Below are positions 25,428 to 34,883 of a stretch of 64,000 bases of DNA, piece by piece. Positions within the stretch are counted from its first letter, which is position 1, and every line of letters begins with the position of its first letter. This DNA is from Paraburkholderia sp. BL23I1N1 (GTDB lineage Bacteria; Pseudomonadota; Gammaproteobacteria; Burkholderiales; Burkholderiaceae): positions 4,836,001 to 4,900,000 of the forward strand of contig NZ_RAPV01000001.1 of the NCBI RefSeq assembly GCF_003610295.1, in the 5' to 3' direction. The notes beneath the pieces were generated by a model. It was not told the origin of the DNA. It saw nothing but the letters and a program-made list of their open reading frames with translations, and did not search any database. The translations under genes and the position numbers were made by a program.

Positions 25428-26414
25428 TCAACCGCGACGATGGGAAAGTTTGTCCGCGGCGACCGCGAGAATCACGAGCATGCCGGTGATCAATACCTGG
25501 TAGACCGAAGAGACGCCAATCAGCGTCAGGCCATTGCGAAACACGCCCACAATCAGCGCGCCAAGCAATGTTCCTGTAATCGAACCACGCCCGCCGAACA
25601 GACTCGTGCCGCCCAACACCACGGCCGTTATACTGTCGAGGTTCTCGGTTTGCCCTGCCTGCGGGTCGCCCACACCGGTGCGCGACACCGACAACAGCGC
25701 GGCGATACCGTAGATCGCGCCGGCCAGCGAATACACGGTGAGCAAAATCTTCTGCGACGAGAGGCCCATCAGGCGCGCGGCTTCGGGGTTATTGCCGAGC
25801 GCATACAGATGCCGGCCGGGTACCGTGTCGCGCAAGACGAACCACGTCGCCACGTACATCAGCAGTGTGAGCACCGTGCCGTAGGTGACATCGGCGGGGC
25901 CGAGCTTGAACGTGTTGCCGAGAAACATGATTGCGTCCGGCAGATTCGAGACGCTTTCCGCGTTCGAATAGATCTGCGTGAGCGCGAACGCGATGTTCAG
26001 CGTACCGAGCGTGACGATAAAGGCCGGCAACTTGATGCGCGTAATCAGCACGCCATTGAGCGCGCCGAACAGGGTACTCGCGGCGACGCCGCACAGAATC
26101 GCGAGTACGGGCGGCACGCCGAGCGTGACCGCGAATTTGGTCATGATGATCGAGCCGAACGCCATCACCATTCCGCACGACAGATCGATTCCGCCTGTCA
26201 GCACGATCAGCGTCTGGCCGATGGCGATGACGGCAACCACCATCGTCTGCTGCAAAATCAACGAGAGGTTCTGGAACGACAGGAACCGGCTGCTCTGTGA
26301 AATGAAGAAGCCGCAGGCCAGCAGCAGGGCGATCAGGGGTCCGACTTCAGCGAGCGAAGGCAAGCGGTCGGCGAATGGGCGCGAGTGGCCCACGGGCGTG
26401 GAAGGGGTCGACAT
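25428..26414 (-). CDS. frcC: sugar ABC transporter permease, FrcC-like
   Basis: A 328-residue inner-membrane permease of the branched-chain/ribose (CUT2) family. About 8-10 hydrophobic segments are visible, with the conserved IVLTGGIDLSCGMVMAFGSII and VLGGTSLFGGRGSITGTLLGAL regions. ATG 26414 was chosen because AAGGA lies ahead of it; the frame is open further upstream into the hairpin region. It lies between the ATPase and the binding-protein genes. Confidence 0.87.
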   Translation of the reverse strand: MSTPSTPVGHSRPFADRLPSLAEVGPLIALLLACGFFISQSSRFLSFQNLSLILQQTMVVAVIAIGQTLIVLTGGIDLSCGMVMAFGSIIMTKFAVTLGVPPVLAILCGVAASTLFGALNGVLITRIKLPAFIVTLGTLNIAFALTQIYSNAESVSNLPDAIMFLGNTFKLGPADVTYGTVLTLLMYVATWFVLRDTVPGRHLYALGNNPEAARLMGLSSQKILLTVYSLAGAIYGIAALLSVSRTGVGDPQAGQTENLDSITAVVLGGTSLFGGRGSITGTLLGALIVGVFRNGLTLIGVSSVYQVLITGMLVILAVAADKLSHRRG

Positions 26415-26468
26415 GATAGGTGTCCTTGATGCATGAGCGTGGCGGGTAGACCACGTGGCGAATACGAC

Positions 26469-26492
26469 GGCGGCCCAGCAGAGTGGGCCGCC
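26469..26492 (-). terminator. intra-operon GC hairpin after the frcB gene
   Basis: GGCGGCCCA and TGGGCCGCC are perfect 9-base arms with a 6-base loop, 12 bases after the binding-protein stop. No T-tract follows. Such hairpins usually protect the upstream mRNA and raise binding-protein levels over permease. Confidence 0.75.
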
Positions 26493-26504
26493 ACGCAACG
26501 CGTG

Positions 26505-27509
26505 TTACTTGTTGCCCCAGCAGTTATCGAGGCCGAACTTCGTATCCTTGCTGTCGACGCCGGACATCGGCTTGTCGGTGATCAGCGTCACGCCCGTGTC
26601 CTGATAGCCCGAGACCTTCTTACCGGTCTTCGCATAATCGACGCCCGCCGTCACGCCGAGCGCGGCCATCTTCAACGGATACTGCTGCGAGGTCGCGGCA
26701 ATCGCGCCCGCCTTCACATTGCGTACGCCTTCGCAGCCGCCGTCGATGGAAACGATCATCACGCTCTTATCCTTGCCCGCCGCTTTGAGCGCGCGATATG
26801 CACCCGCCGCCGCCGGTTCATTGATCGTGTAGACCACGTTGATATCGGGCGATTTCTGCAGGCAATTTTCCATCGCCGTCTGACCCTTCGACTGATCGCC
26901 GCGGGTGTCCTGGCTGCAGACGATCGACGGATCGCCTTCCTTCACGCCGAAGCCTTCCAGGAAGCCGTTATGGCGCAGGACGCCGACCGATACGCCGGGT
27001 GCCAGGTCGAGCGTGGCGATCTTTGCGGGCTTGCCGTTCATGGCGGTTTTCGCGTACTTGCCGATCAGCACGCCGGCCTTGAAGTTGTCGGTGGCGAAGA
27101 GGGCGTCCGTGGCATCTTGCGGATCGGTCGGCGTGTCGAGCGCGACCACCATCACGCCGGCGGCGCGCGCTTTCTTGATGCTCGGCACGATCGCCTTGGT
27201 ATCGCTCGGCGTGATCAGAATCGCTTTCGCGCCGGCCGTCATCATGTTTTCAATGGCGGTGACCTGGCTCGCGTTGTCGCCGTCGAACTTGCCGGCGGCG
27301 GTGAGCAGCTTGGCGCCGTCTTTCGAGGCAGCCGCTTCGGCGCCCTGTTTCATCTTCACGAAGAACGGATTGGTGTCCGTCTTGGTGATGAGGCCGACGA
27401 CGGGCTGGTCGGCGGCCTGGCTTGCGCTCGCACACCACACCGCCGATGCCGCGACGCATATCGACACGATTTTCCTGGCGACAGGGTGCTTGCGGGAATT
27501 CAGATTCAT
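26505..27509 (-). CDS. frcB: periplasmic fructose-type sugar-binding protein, FrcB-like
   Basis: A 334-residue exported protein. The signal peptide ends ASASQAAD near residue 33; the mature protein starts QPVVGLITKTDTNPFFVKM. The periplasmic-binding type 1 fold shows ILITPSDTKAIVPSIKKAR, VVALDTPTDPQDATDALF and IVSIDGGCEGVRNV. The ITKTDTNPFFVKM start and the TPTDP segment match FrcB proteins, so fructose is the most likely ligand, though other hexoses are possible. GGAGGAGCGTCCC precedes the ATG. It is the first gene of the operon. Confidence 0.86.
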   Translation of the reverse strand: MNLNSRKHPVARKIVSICVAASAVWCASASQAADQPVVGLITKTDTNPFFVKMKQGAEAAASKDGAKLLTAAGKFDGDNASQVTAIENMMTAGAKAILITPSDTKAIVPSIKKARAAGVMVVALDTPTDPQDATDALFATDNFKAGVLIGKYAKTAMNGKPAKIATLDLAPGVSVGVLRHNGFLEGFGVKEGDPSIVCSQDTRGDQSKGQTAMENCLQKSPDINVVYTINEPAAAGAYRALKAAGKDKSVMIVSIDGGCEGVRNVKAGAIAATSQQYPLKMAALGVTAGVDYAKTGKKVSGYQDTGVTLITDKPMSGVDSKDTKFGLDNCWGNK

Positions 27510-27990
27510 GGGACGCTCCTCCGGTTATTGGCAACTATTGGCAACGACGTTGTGAACTGCGGGCGATGACGCACGCGAACGCTGCGCGCTTGCCATCTGT
27601 TTGCAATCGGGTTTTGAACCCGAAGCGATTTCGAGGCGGTCCGAAGTGGGACGCTTAAATCACTTGAGTTGATTTAGTACAGCAGGTGAGTGGACGCCCG
27701 TCAAGAAAGCGATCGAAAAGGAAATTTGCGTGCGGAGGCACCCGATAAGGCGGCGAGGCATACGTGGTGGGGCTTGGCGGGAATGATGCGATGCAGGATC
27801 GAGCGCCGGAACTTCGGGAAAGTCCTGGCTCGCTTGTAAGCGAATTGAAGTCTTAAGCGATCTTTGGCGACGGCATGGGCGGCCGTCGCGACGTCTTTAA
27901 GTGGCGGCTGAGCGCGGCGATTCTCCTGGCAATGACCGCAAACCCGATCAATGACGGAAGAATCGCGATGAGCGTGCCTGATGAAGGCGT
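27510..27990. promoter_or_regulatory. promoter region of the fructose-type operon
   Basis: About 480 bases without a supported gene. A 19-base palindrome AAATCA-CTTGAGT-TGATTT at 27657-27675 lies about 150 bases upstream of frcB and is a candidate operator for the ROK repressor. From 27700 to 27990 I see nothing firm. A 46-codon ORF (27875-28015, plus strand) and a short hydrophobic minus-strand frame exist there but have no supporting features. Confidence 0.4.
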
Positions 27991-28773
27991 TTACCTGCGC
28001 GGCGCGAGTGCCTGACGCTTCGTTTCCAGCTGGGTGACGACACGCTGCAAAGTCCGCTCAGCGGGCCCCGGCGTCTTCACGAACTTGCAGCCGATCACAA
28101 AGCGCCGGTCGCCCTTCGGCGTGGTCAATTGCCGTGACGCGACGATTTCCAGATCGAGCCGAAGCGTGCCGAAGCTGCCGAGTTGCAGCGTGACGTCGCG
28201 CAATACGGTGCCGCTTTCAAGCGAGCCGAAGCGTTCATCGGCGGTTTTCAACGCCACGCCGCCCAATGAAAGATCCTGCAGTTCCAGCCGGAACGAACCG
28301 CCTTCGCCGTCCACATACGGCCCGCTAGCGATGTACGGATCCAGCACGGGCGTTTGCACGCGGAAGAATTCGCGGCGTTGAACGTAGTACAGGAGCGAAG
28401 GGAAAGACGCCTCGAACGCCGGGCGGGCTTCGAACATGATCGTGTTCGCGTTAAGCGTCATGAACTCAGTGCGAATGCCGCCCGGCAAACTGCGGAAGAT
28501 CAACTTGCGTGCAGCCGGAAGCGCGTAATTGTCCAACTCCGTACTGCCCGCGTCGAAGATAAAACGCGCATTGCGCGAATCGACATCGAGCACTTGCGTC
28601 ACGATCTGACGGCCGTTGAATTCCACCGTCACGAAGTCCTGCCCGGCCATCAGCTTGCGCAGGCAGACCGCGACTTGCAAAGGATGGTGCTGCGCGTAGG
28701 TCGAGTCTGCGTGGGGGGGCAGTTCGGCGAGCTCGGCGTCCAGAAGAAGATCGGCAATCATTTGAGTATCCAT
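27991..28773 (-). CDS. ycgR: PilZ-domain flagellar brake protein (YcgR family)
   Basis: A 260-residue protein. The N-terminal YcgR domain includes HHPLQVAVCLRKLMAGQDFV and the C-terminal PilZ domain starts at RREFFRVQTPVLD, which gives the RxxxR motif, followed by DLSLGGVALK (D/NxSxxG). Together these residues bind cyclic di-GMP. YcgR slows the flagellar motor by contacting MotA/FliG in enteric bacteria. It is monocistronic here, and the motor-like cluster at 49.4 kb is 21 kb away. ATG 28773 was chosen because the upstream extension is not protein-like. The stretch 28774-29038 holds nothing I can assign. Confidence 0.85.
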   Translation of the reverse strand: MDTQMIADLLLDAELAELPPHADSTYAQHHPLQVAVCLRKLMAGQDFVTVEFNGRQIVTQVLDVDSRNARFIFDAGSTELDNYALPAARKLIFRSLPGGIRTEFMTLNANTIMFEARPAFEASFPSLLYYVQRREFFRVQTPVLDPYIASGPYVDGEGGSFRLELQDLSLGGVALKTADERFGSLESGTVLRDVTLQLGSFGTLRLDLEIVASRQLTTPKGDRRFVIGCKFVKTPGPAERTLQRVVTQLETKRQALAPRR

Positions 28774-29038
28774 GCTTGTTATGGCCTTGGCCTGGCCGGT
28801 TGGGAGAGCGCGGGCGGCATGGGACTTATGCCGGCGCTCGGCCTTTTCCTGCTTTATTGCAGGGACCGTGCCAACTGCATGGATGGACTGATTGAAACGA
28901 TCGTTTCTGCCGCGGAACCGCTTGATACGGGCGTTTGCGGGTGGCGGCCCGGCCGGTTGCCCGGGGCGGTGGTCAAGGAGGCGGGGCGGCCGCACTCCGG
29001 GTTCGCTACGTAACGTCCCCGCTGCTGTTACGGCCACA

Positions 29039-30073
29039 TCACCTCGGGCGCGGCGCGCCAGTCGAGGCGCGCACCACCAGTTTCGGCGCCGAGGAAATTC
29101 GCATCGGCACGCTGGCCGGGGGCGGGCGGCCTGCCTGCCCATACGACGATTCGATCAACTCGCGCAACAGCGATACCGCGAGGCCGGCGACTTCGACGGT
29201 CGGCACGGCGACCGTTGTCAGCGCGGGCCGCGACTCGCGTGCCAGTTGAATATCGGTAATGCCGATCACGGACAGATCGCCCGGCACGTTCAAACCGAGA
29301 TCGGCGGCGGCGTGCATCGCGCCGAGCGCCGGCAGATCGTTGGTCGCGAAGATCGCAGTGAGTTTCGGATCGGCTTCCAGCAGTGCGCGCGCCGCACTGT
29401 AGCCGCCTTGTATCGTATCGGGCGCATGCTTGACCCGGCCTTTCGGCGCGCCGGCCGCACGCAACGCATCGACAAACCCCTCATAGCGGGCCGCGTGAAT
29501 GCCCGAGGCCTTGCTGCCGACAATCGCGCCGATCCGCCGATGGCCGAGTTCCAGCAGATTCGCGCCGGCCAGTTCGCCGGCCAGACGAAAATCGACCGCT
29601 ACGCAGGGCAGCCCCGGCGGCTCATTGGGTCGTTCCCACATGCACAGCACCACGGGCGTGCCGCGCGATTCGGTCGTATGAAGGTCCGCGAAATCGAGGT
29701 TTGCATTCGTCACGAGCACGCCCTCGGAAAGCGTCCCCGCGATCTGGTCGAGATAGGCGCGACCGGTCAGCGGATCTTCGTTCGTATTGCAGATGATCAC
29801 GAAGTGGCCGCTGCTGCGAGCCGCGTGTTCGACAGCGAGTGCGAACTCCGGATAGAACGGATTGGCAATGCTCGACACCATCAAGGCTAATGTCGGCGCG
29901 CGCCCTTCGGCGAGCGCGCGGGCGGCGAGATGCGGACGGTAGCCGAGCGCGTCGACGGCATCCAGCACGCGTTGCCGTGTGGTTGCGCCGACCCGGCCAC
30001 GATTGCGCAGCACGTTCGATACCGTGGCAGGGGTGACGCCGGCGTGACGCGCAACTTCGCTGAGTGTGGGCAT
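29039..30073 (-). CDS. LacI-family regulator of the galactoside operon
   Basis: A 344-residue LacI/GalR protein. The helix-turn-helix is TLSEVARHAGVTPATVSNVL with the hinge helix YRPHLAARAL. The ligand domain includes MVSSIANPFYPEFALAVEHA and LPALGAMHAAADLGLNVPGDL. It is divergent from the ABC ATPase-GH42-transporter operon, and a perfect LacI-type palindrome lies between them. It probably represses that operon and is relieved by a galactoside or derived sugar. Confidence 0.88.
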   Translation of the reverse strand: MPTLSEVARHAGVTPATVSNVLRNRGRVGATTRQRVLDAVDALGYRPHLAARALAEGRAPTLALMVSSIANPFYPEFALAVEHAARSSGHFVIICNTNEDPLTGRAYLDQIAGTLSEGVLVTNANLDFADLHTTESRGTPVVLCMWERPNEPPGLPCVAVDFRLAGELAGANLLELGHRRIGAIVGSKASGIHAARYEGFVDALRAAGAPKGRVKHAPDTIQGGYSAARALLEADPKLTAIFATNDLPALGAMHAAADLGLNVPGDLSVIGITDIQLARESRPALTTVAVPTVEVAGLAVSLLRELIESSYGQAGRPPPASVPMRISSAPKLVVRASTGAPRPR

Positions 30074-30212
30074 GACTTGTCAATATTTGGGATGGCTGTT
30101 CGACATTTGCATCGCGGCCAAAGGCGCGGCACCATTTGCCGCATAGATAAAACGATATCGGAGACAGGTAAGGCCCGGCGATCGCATGCGGTCGATTTTT
30201 TTTGGCCCTACT

Positions 30213-30228
30213 GATTAAGCGCTTAATC
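30213..30228. promoter_or_regulatory. LacI-type operator GATTAAGCGCTTAATC
   Basis: A perfect 16-base palindrome with a central GCGC, the usual geometry for LacI/GalR operators. It lies 38 bases upstream of the ABC ATPase start and about 140 bases from the divergent LacI start. A further short palindrome GATTAAATC at 30243-30251 may be a second half-like site. Confidence 0.7.
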
Positions 30229-30265
30229 TCCGACGTCGAGCCGATTAAATCACGGAGTCGATGCG

Positions 30266-31423
30266 ATGGCGAGCATTTCGTTGAGAGGCGTGCAGAAGGC
30301 GTATGGCGACGGTGCGCTGGTGATTCGCGATGTCGATCTGGAGATCGGCGAGAACGAGTTCTGCGTGTTTCTCGGTCCATCCGGCTGCGGCAAGTCCACC
30401 TTGCTGCGAATGATCGCCGGCCTCGAAGACGTGACCGACGGCGACCTGTCGATCGCCGGCCGCCTCGTCAACGACGTGCCGGCGGCGCAGCGCGGTGTGG
30501 CGATGGTGTTCCAGAGCTACGCGCTGTTTCCGCACATGACCGTGTTCGAGAACATGGCATTCGGCCTCAAGCTCGCTAAAACCCCGAAAGAAGAAATCGA
30601 CCGCAAAGTGCGGGAAGCCGCGCGCATCCTGCAACTTGAGGCGTTGCTTGAGCGCCGGCCGAAGGCGCTGTCCGGCGGTCAGCGGCAGCGCGTGGCGATC
30701 GGCAGGGCCATCGTGCGCGAGCCGGGCGTGTTTCTGTTCGACGAACCCCTTTCCAATCTCGACGCAACACTGCGCGGCCAGACCCGCATCGAAATCGCAC
30801 GGCTGCATAAGCAGTTCGCCAAAGCCAGCGTGGTGTACGTCACGCACGACCAGATCGAAGCGATGACGCTTGCCGACAAGATCGTGTTGCTGCACGCGGG
30901 CAAGGATACCGATCGCTACGGCAGCATCGCGCAGATCGGCGCGCCGCTCGAGTTGTATCACCGTCCGAAGAGCCGCTTCGTCGCCGGTTTCATCGGTTCG
31001 CCGCGCATGAACTTTTTGCCGGGGCGGGTGGCGTCGATCGATCCGCACGGCGTGATCGTCACGCTCGATCACACGGATGAAAACGTGCGCGTGCCCGTCA
31101 GCGGCAAAGGGCTCAAGGCGTCGCAATCCGTCACGCTCGGCGTGCGCCCGGAGCACCTCGAATTCATCGGTGCAGCAGGTTCTGAAAATGCACACGATGC
31201 CGTATTAACCCGCACGGTGTCTCTCGTCGAACAACTCGGCGAGCACAGCTATGTCCACCTCGATCAACCCGGCGGCGCTGCGCTGATCGCCAAGGCGCCG
31301 GGCGACACGCGCCTCGTGTCCGGCGACCGCGCGAGTTTGCGCGTGCCCAGTCGTGCCTGCCATTTGTTTACCGAAGACGGCTTTGCCGCCGCTTCGCTCG
31401 AATCCGTCGAACACTACGCATAG
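30266..31423 (+). CDS. CUT1-type sugar ABC transporter ATP-binding protein (UgpC/MsmK-like)
   Basis: A 385-residue ATPase with Walker [15 protein letters not shown]-loop [11 protein letters not shown], signature [13 protein letters not shown], Walker [14 protein letters not shown] and switch His in [11 protein letters not shown]-terminal TOBE/MalK-type regulatory domain follows ([12 protein letters not shown]). It powers the importer whose binding protein and two permeases lie downstream of the beta-galactosidase gene. Ordering ATPase, glycosidase, binding protein, permease, permease makes one operon. Confidence 0.9.
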   Translation: MASISLRGVQKAYGDGALVIRDVDLEIGENEFCVFLGPSGCGKSTLLRMIAGLEDVTDGDLSIAGRLVNDVPAAQRGVAMVFQSYALFPHMTVFENMAFGLKLAKTPKEEIDRKVREAARILQLEALLERRPKALSGGQRQRVAIGRAIVREPGVFLFDEPLSNLDATLRGQTRIEIARLHKQFAKASVVYVTHDQIEAMTLADKIVLLHAGKDTDRYGSIAQIGAPLELYHRPKSRFVAGFIGSPRMNFLPGRVASIDPHGVIVTLDHTDENVRVPVSGKGLKASQSVTLGVRPEHLEFIGAAGSENAHDAVLTRTVSLVEQLGEHSYVHLDQPGGAALIAKAPGDTRLVSGDRASLRVPSRACHLFTEDGFAAASLESVEHYA

Positions 31424-31434
31424 AGGACATTCGG

Positions 31435-33438
31435 ATGCGCCTTGGAGTCTGTTACTACCCGGAACACTGGCCGGAGTCGATGTGGGAAGACGACGCTCGC
31501 CGGATGAAAGCACTCGGCATCGAGCAGGTGCGAATTGCGGAATTTGCGTGGAGCCGGATCGAGCCAACACCTGGCGAATATGACTGGGGCTGGCTGGATC
31601 GCGCGATCGACGTACTCGGCGCGGCAGGTCTGCAAGTCGTTATGTGCACGCCGACGGCGACGCCGCCCAAGTGGCTGATCGACCGTCATCCGGACATTCT
31701 GCCGATCGGCGCGGACGGACGTCCGCGCGCCTTCGGCTCACGACGTCATTACGATTTCTCTTCGCCTTCGTATTTCGCCGCATCGGAGCGGATCTGCGCC
31801 GCGGTCGCCGAGCGGTACGGCAAGCATTCGGCCGTCGCGTACTGGCAGACCGATAACGAATTCGGTTGCCATCACACAGTGGTCAGCTATTCGCCGGCGG
31901 CAGTAGGGCGCTTTCGCGAGTGGCTCAAGGCGCGCTATCAAACCATCGATGCGCTGAATCGCGCGTGGGGCACGGTGTTCTGGAGCATGGAATACCGCAG
32001 CTTCGACGAGATCGACGCGCCGGTGGCGACCATCACCGAGGCGCATCCGTCGCACCGGCTCGATTACCGGCGCTTCGCTTCCGACGAAGTGGTGCGCTAC
32101 AACCACATGCAGGTCGAGATCATCCGCGCGCATTCGCCGGGGCGGCCGGTCGCGCACAACTTCATGCAACTCTTTACCGAGTTCGATCACTACAAGGTGG
32201 CGGCCGATCTCGATGTCGCGGCATGGGACAGCTATCCGCTTGGCGCACTCGAAGAGCAGTGGTTTGCACCGGACGTGAAGGCACGCTGGTTGCGCAGCGG
32301 GCATCCCGACTTTGCGTCGTTCAATCATGACGTGTACCGCGGCATGTCGAAACTGCCGTTCTGGGTGATGGAGCAGCAGCCAGGCCCGGTGAACTGGGCG
32401 CAGTGGAATCCTGCGCCGCTGCCCGGCATGGTGCGCCTGTGGAGTTGGGAGGCGTTCGCGCATGGCGCGGGTTGCGTGTCGTATTTCCGCTGGCGCCAGG
32501 CGCCGTTTGCGCAGGAGCAGATGCATGCAGGCCTGAATACGCCCGATAACCGGCTCGACGTCGGCGGCAATGAAGCGGCGCAGGTTGCCGACGAGATTCA
32601 CGCGGTGCTCGCCGCGAACGCGGACGCTAATGCCACGATTCGTTCGAAGGTCGCGCTCGTCTACGACTACGAAGCGAAGTGGCTCTTCGAGATTCATCCG
32701 CAGGGTGCGGATTTTCACTATCCGCGCTTTGCATTCGAGTATTACTCGGCGCTTCGCGCGCTCGGGCTGGATGTCGATATCGTGCCGGTCGATGCGCCGC
32801 TCGACGGCTATCGTCTGATCGTCGTGCCACCGTTGCCGGTCGTGCCGGCCGATTTCGCGGCACGGCTGGCAAGCTCGGGCGCGCAAGTCGTGATGGGTCC
32901 GCGCACAGGGTCGAAGACTCAGGACGTGCAGATTCCGGCGAACCTGCCGCCGGGCACGCTTGCTTCGGTGCTGCCGCTGCGTGTGTGGCGCGTTGAATCG
33001 ATGCGGCCGAATGTGACCGAAGCCGTGCTGCTGGTGGGTGGCAAGGATGCGACCGTGGAGGACGGCGTTGCGCGCCACTGGCGCGATTTCATCGAAGGCA
33101 ACGGCGACAGCGATGCCACGGACGCTCGCCTCGACGTGCGAGCCCGTTTCGCTGACGGCCATCCTGCCTACGTGAAAAGCGGCGCGTTTCATTATCTCGC
33201 GAGCCTGTTCGACGATGCGCTCACCGTCCGCCTGTTCACGCAAATCGCGGGGGAAGCGGGCGTCGACACGATGCAGTTCGGCGACAGCGTGCGGTTTAGC
33301 CGCCGGGGTGAGTTGACCTACGTATTCAACTACGGCGATCAGACGCACACGCTTGGGCATGTCGCCGACGATGCTTTCGTAGTCGGTTCACGCACGATTG
33401 CACCGCGTGGTGTAGCCGTCTATCGAACGGGCACATGA
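31435..33438 (+). CDS. beta-galactosidase, glycoside hydrolase family 42
   Basis: A 667-residue GH42 enzyme. The N-terminal TIM barrel starts [20 protein letters not shown]. The acid/base Glu is in [11 protein letters not shown] and the nucleophile Glu in [13 protein letters not shown]. Then come the trimerisation domain ([15 protein letters not shown]) and a short beta domain ending [12 protein letters not shown]. There is no signal peptide, so it acts on galactosides after import. It starts 11 bases after the ATPase stop. GH42 enzymes of this kind act on short galacto-oligosaccharides from plant galactans or arabinogalactans rather than mainly lactose. Confidence 0.92.
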   Translation: MRLGVCYYPEHWPESMWEDDARRMKALGIEQVRIAEFAWSRIEPTPGEYDWGWLDRAIDVLGAAGLQVVMCTPTATPPKWLIDRHPDILPIGADGRPRAFGSRRHYDFSSPSYFAASERICAAVAERYGKHSAVAYWQTDNEFGCHHTVVSYSPAAVGRFREWLKARYQTIDALNRAWGTVFWSMEYRSFDEIDAPVATITEAHPSHRLDYRRFASDEVVRYNHMQVEIIRAHSPGRPVAHNFMQLFTEFDHYKVAADLDVAAWDSYPLGALEEQWFAPDVKARWLRSGHPDFASFNHDVYRGMSKLPFWVMEQQPGPVNWAQWNPAPLPGMVRLWSWEAFAHGAGCVSYFRWRQAPFAQEQMHAGLNTPDNRLDVGGNEAAQVADEIHAVLAANADANATIRSKVALVYDYEAKWLFEIHPQGADFHYPRFAFEYYSALRALGLDVDIVPVDAPLDGYRLIVVPPLPVVPADFAARLASSGAQVVMGPRTGSKTQDVQIPANLPPGTLASVLPLRVWRVESMRPNVTEAVLLVGGKDATVEDGVARHWRDFIEGNGDSDATDARLDVRARFADGHPAYVKSGAFHYLASLFDDALTVRLFTQIAGEAGVDTMQFGDSVRFSRRGELTYVFNYGDQTHTLGHVADDAFVVGSRTIAPRGVAVYRTGT

Positions 33439-33512
33439 TCTGAAGTACTGAACGAGAGATTCCATGCAGTAACGACAACGACGCAAAATCAAGGGATAAA
33501 GGAGACAGCAAC

Positions 33513-34772
33513 ATGGCACTGAAACCTCGCAAGATTCTGCTGGCGCTAACGCTAGCGGTGGCCGCGGCGGCCGCAGGAACATCCGTGGTCAGCACGGCGC
33601 AGGCCGGCACGCTTGCGGTCAACATCGCGTTCAAGGGCGCGAGTCAACGCGCCGTCTGGCAGTCGATCATCGACGACTTCAAGAAAACGCATCCTGGCAC
33701 CGACGTGAAGGTGTCGTTCGTCGATGAGGAAGCGTACAAGGTCCAGTTGCCCGGTTGGCTCTCCACCGTCGCGCCCGATATCGTCAACTGGCATGACGGC
33801 GAACGCATGGCGTATTACGCGCAGCGCGGCCTGTTCGACGATCTGAGCGGCGACTGGGCGAAGAACGGTTGGAACGACATGTATGCGTCGACGAAGGAAG
33901 CGTCGTCGTATCAAGGTAAGCAGTACGCCGCGCCGACGGTGTATTACTCGTGGGGCATGTTCTATCGCAAGGATCTGTTCCAGAAGGTCGGCATTACCGG
34001 CGAACCGAAGACGTGGGACCAGTTTCTCGACGACTGCAAGAAGCTGAAAGCGGCAGGCATTACGCCGATTGCAGTGGCAGGCCGCGATTCGTGGACGCTG
34101 GCCGGCTGGTTCGACTATCTCGACCTGCGCCTGAACGGCAACGCGTTCCACCAGAAACTGATGGCGGGCGATATCGCGTACACCGATCCGCGCGTGAAGA
34201 AGGTCTACACGACGTGGAAACAACTGATCGACGCGGGCTATTTCATCGACAATTCGCTTTCCTACGATCTGGATGCCGTGCAGCCGTTTCTGTTCCAGGG
34301 CAAGGCCGCGATGATGCTGATGGGCACCTTCATCACTGGAGGTTTCCCGCCGAACGTCAAGCCGGAAATGGGTTACTTCCAGTTCCCGATCATCGACGCG
34401 AACGTGCCGACAGCCGAAGACGGCCCGGTCGAATCGCTGCATATTCCGTCGAAGGCGAAGAACAAGGCGGATGCCCATGCTTTCCTCGCATTCGTCCAGA
34501 CGCCGGAAAATGGCGCGAAGCTGGCAGCCGGGCTCGGCTCGCTGTCGGCGAACAGCAAGTCGCCTGAGCCTGAGGATCCGATCTCGAAGATCGGCTTCCA
34601 GATTCTCGCGAATACGAAGGGCGGCATTGCGCAGTTCTATGATCGCGACATGACGAAGGAAATGGCCGATGAAGGCATGAAGGGGATGCAGCAATTCGTC
34701 TCCGATCCCTCGAAGCTCGACGACGTGCTCGCGCAACTCGAGCAGACGCGCAAGCGGATCTACAAGAAGTGA
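33513..34772 (+). CDS. sugar-binding protein of the galactoside ABC importer
   Basis: A 419-residue extracellular solute-binding protein family 1 member. The signal peptide (MALKPRKILLALTLAVAAAA ... STAQA) is cleaved near residue 32. Mature features include VAPDIVNWHDGERMAYYAQRG, TVYYSWGMFYRKDLFQK and AAMMLMGTFITGG, typical of CUT1 oligosaccharide binders. AAGGAGACAGCAAC precedes the ATG. Substrate inferred from operon: a galactoside or oligosaccharide. Confidence 0.87.
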   Translation: MALKPRKILLALTLAVAAAAAGTSVVSTAQAGTLAVNIAFKGASQRAVWQSIIDDFKKTHPGTDVKVSFVDEEAYKVQLPGWLSTVAPDIVNWHDGERMAYYAQRGLFDDLSGDWAKNGWNDMYASTKEASSYQGKQYAAPTVYYSWGMFYRKDLFQKVGITGEPKTWDQFLDDCKKLKAAGITPIAVAGRDSWTLAGWFDYLDLRLNGNAFHQKLMAGDIAYTDPRVKKVYTTWKQLIDAGYFIDNSLSYDLDAVQPFLFQGKAAMMLMGTFITGGFPPNVKPEMGYFQFPIIDANVPTAEDGPVESLHIPSKAKNKADAHAFLAFVQTPENGAKLAAGLGSLSANSKSPEPEDPISKIGFQILANTKGGIAQFYDRDMTKEMADEGMKGMQQFVSDPSKLDDVLAQLEQTRKRIYKK

Positions 34773-34778
34773 GCGGTG

Positions 34779-34798
34779 GCGGCCCGAGATTGGGCCGC
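34779..34798 (+). terminator. intra-operon GC hairpin after the binding-protein gene
   Basis: GCGGCCC and GGGCCGC form perfect 7-base arms around GAGATT, 7 bases after the stop. It lies between the binding-protein and first permease genes, as in the other two sugar operons here, and has no T-tract. Confidence 0.75.
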
Positions 34799-34883
34799 TA
34801 CGCGTTGCATCGGATCCGCAATTATCTTGCATGGGACCAGAGTAAGCGCTGAAGCGCCAACTCTGGTCGACAGGAGAATGATC

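Noticed and set aside
26433..27569. 378-codon plus-strand ORF
   Set aside because: Antisense to the FrcB-like binding protein, which has a signal peptide and family motifs.
27875..28015. 46-codon plus-strand ORF in the fructose operon gap
   Set aside because: No ribosome site or recognisable sequence, and it overlaps the 3' end of the PilZ gene.
31738..33360. 540-codon minus-strand ORF
   Set aside because: Antisense to the GH42 beta-galactosidase, which has clear catalytic motifs.
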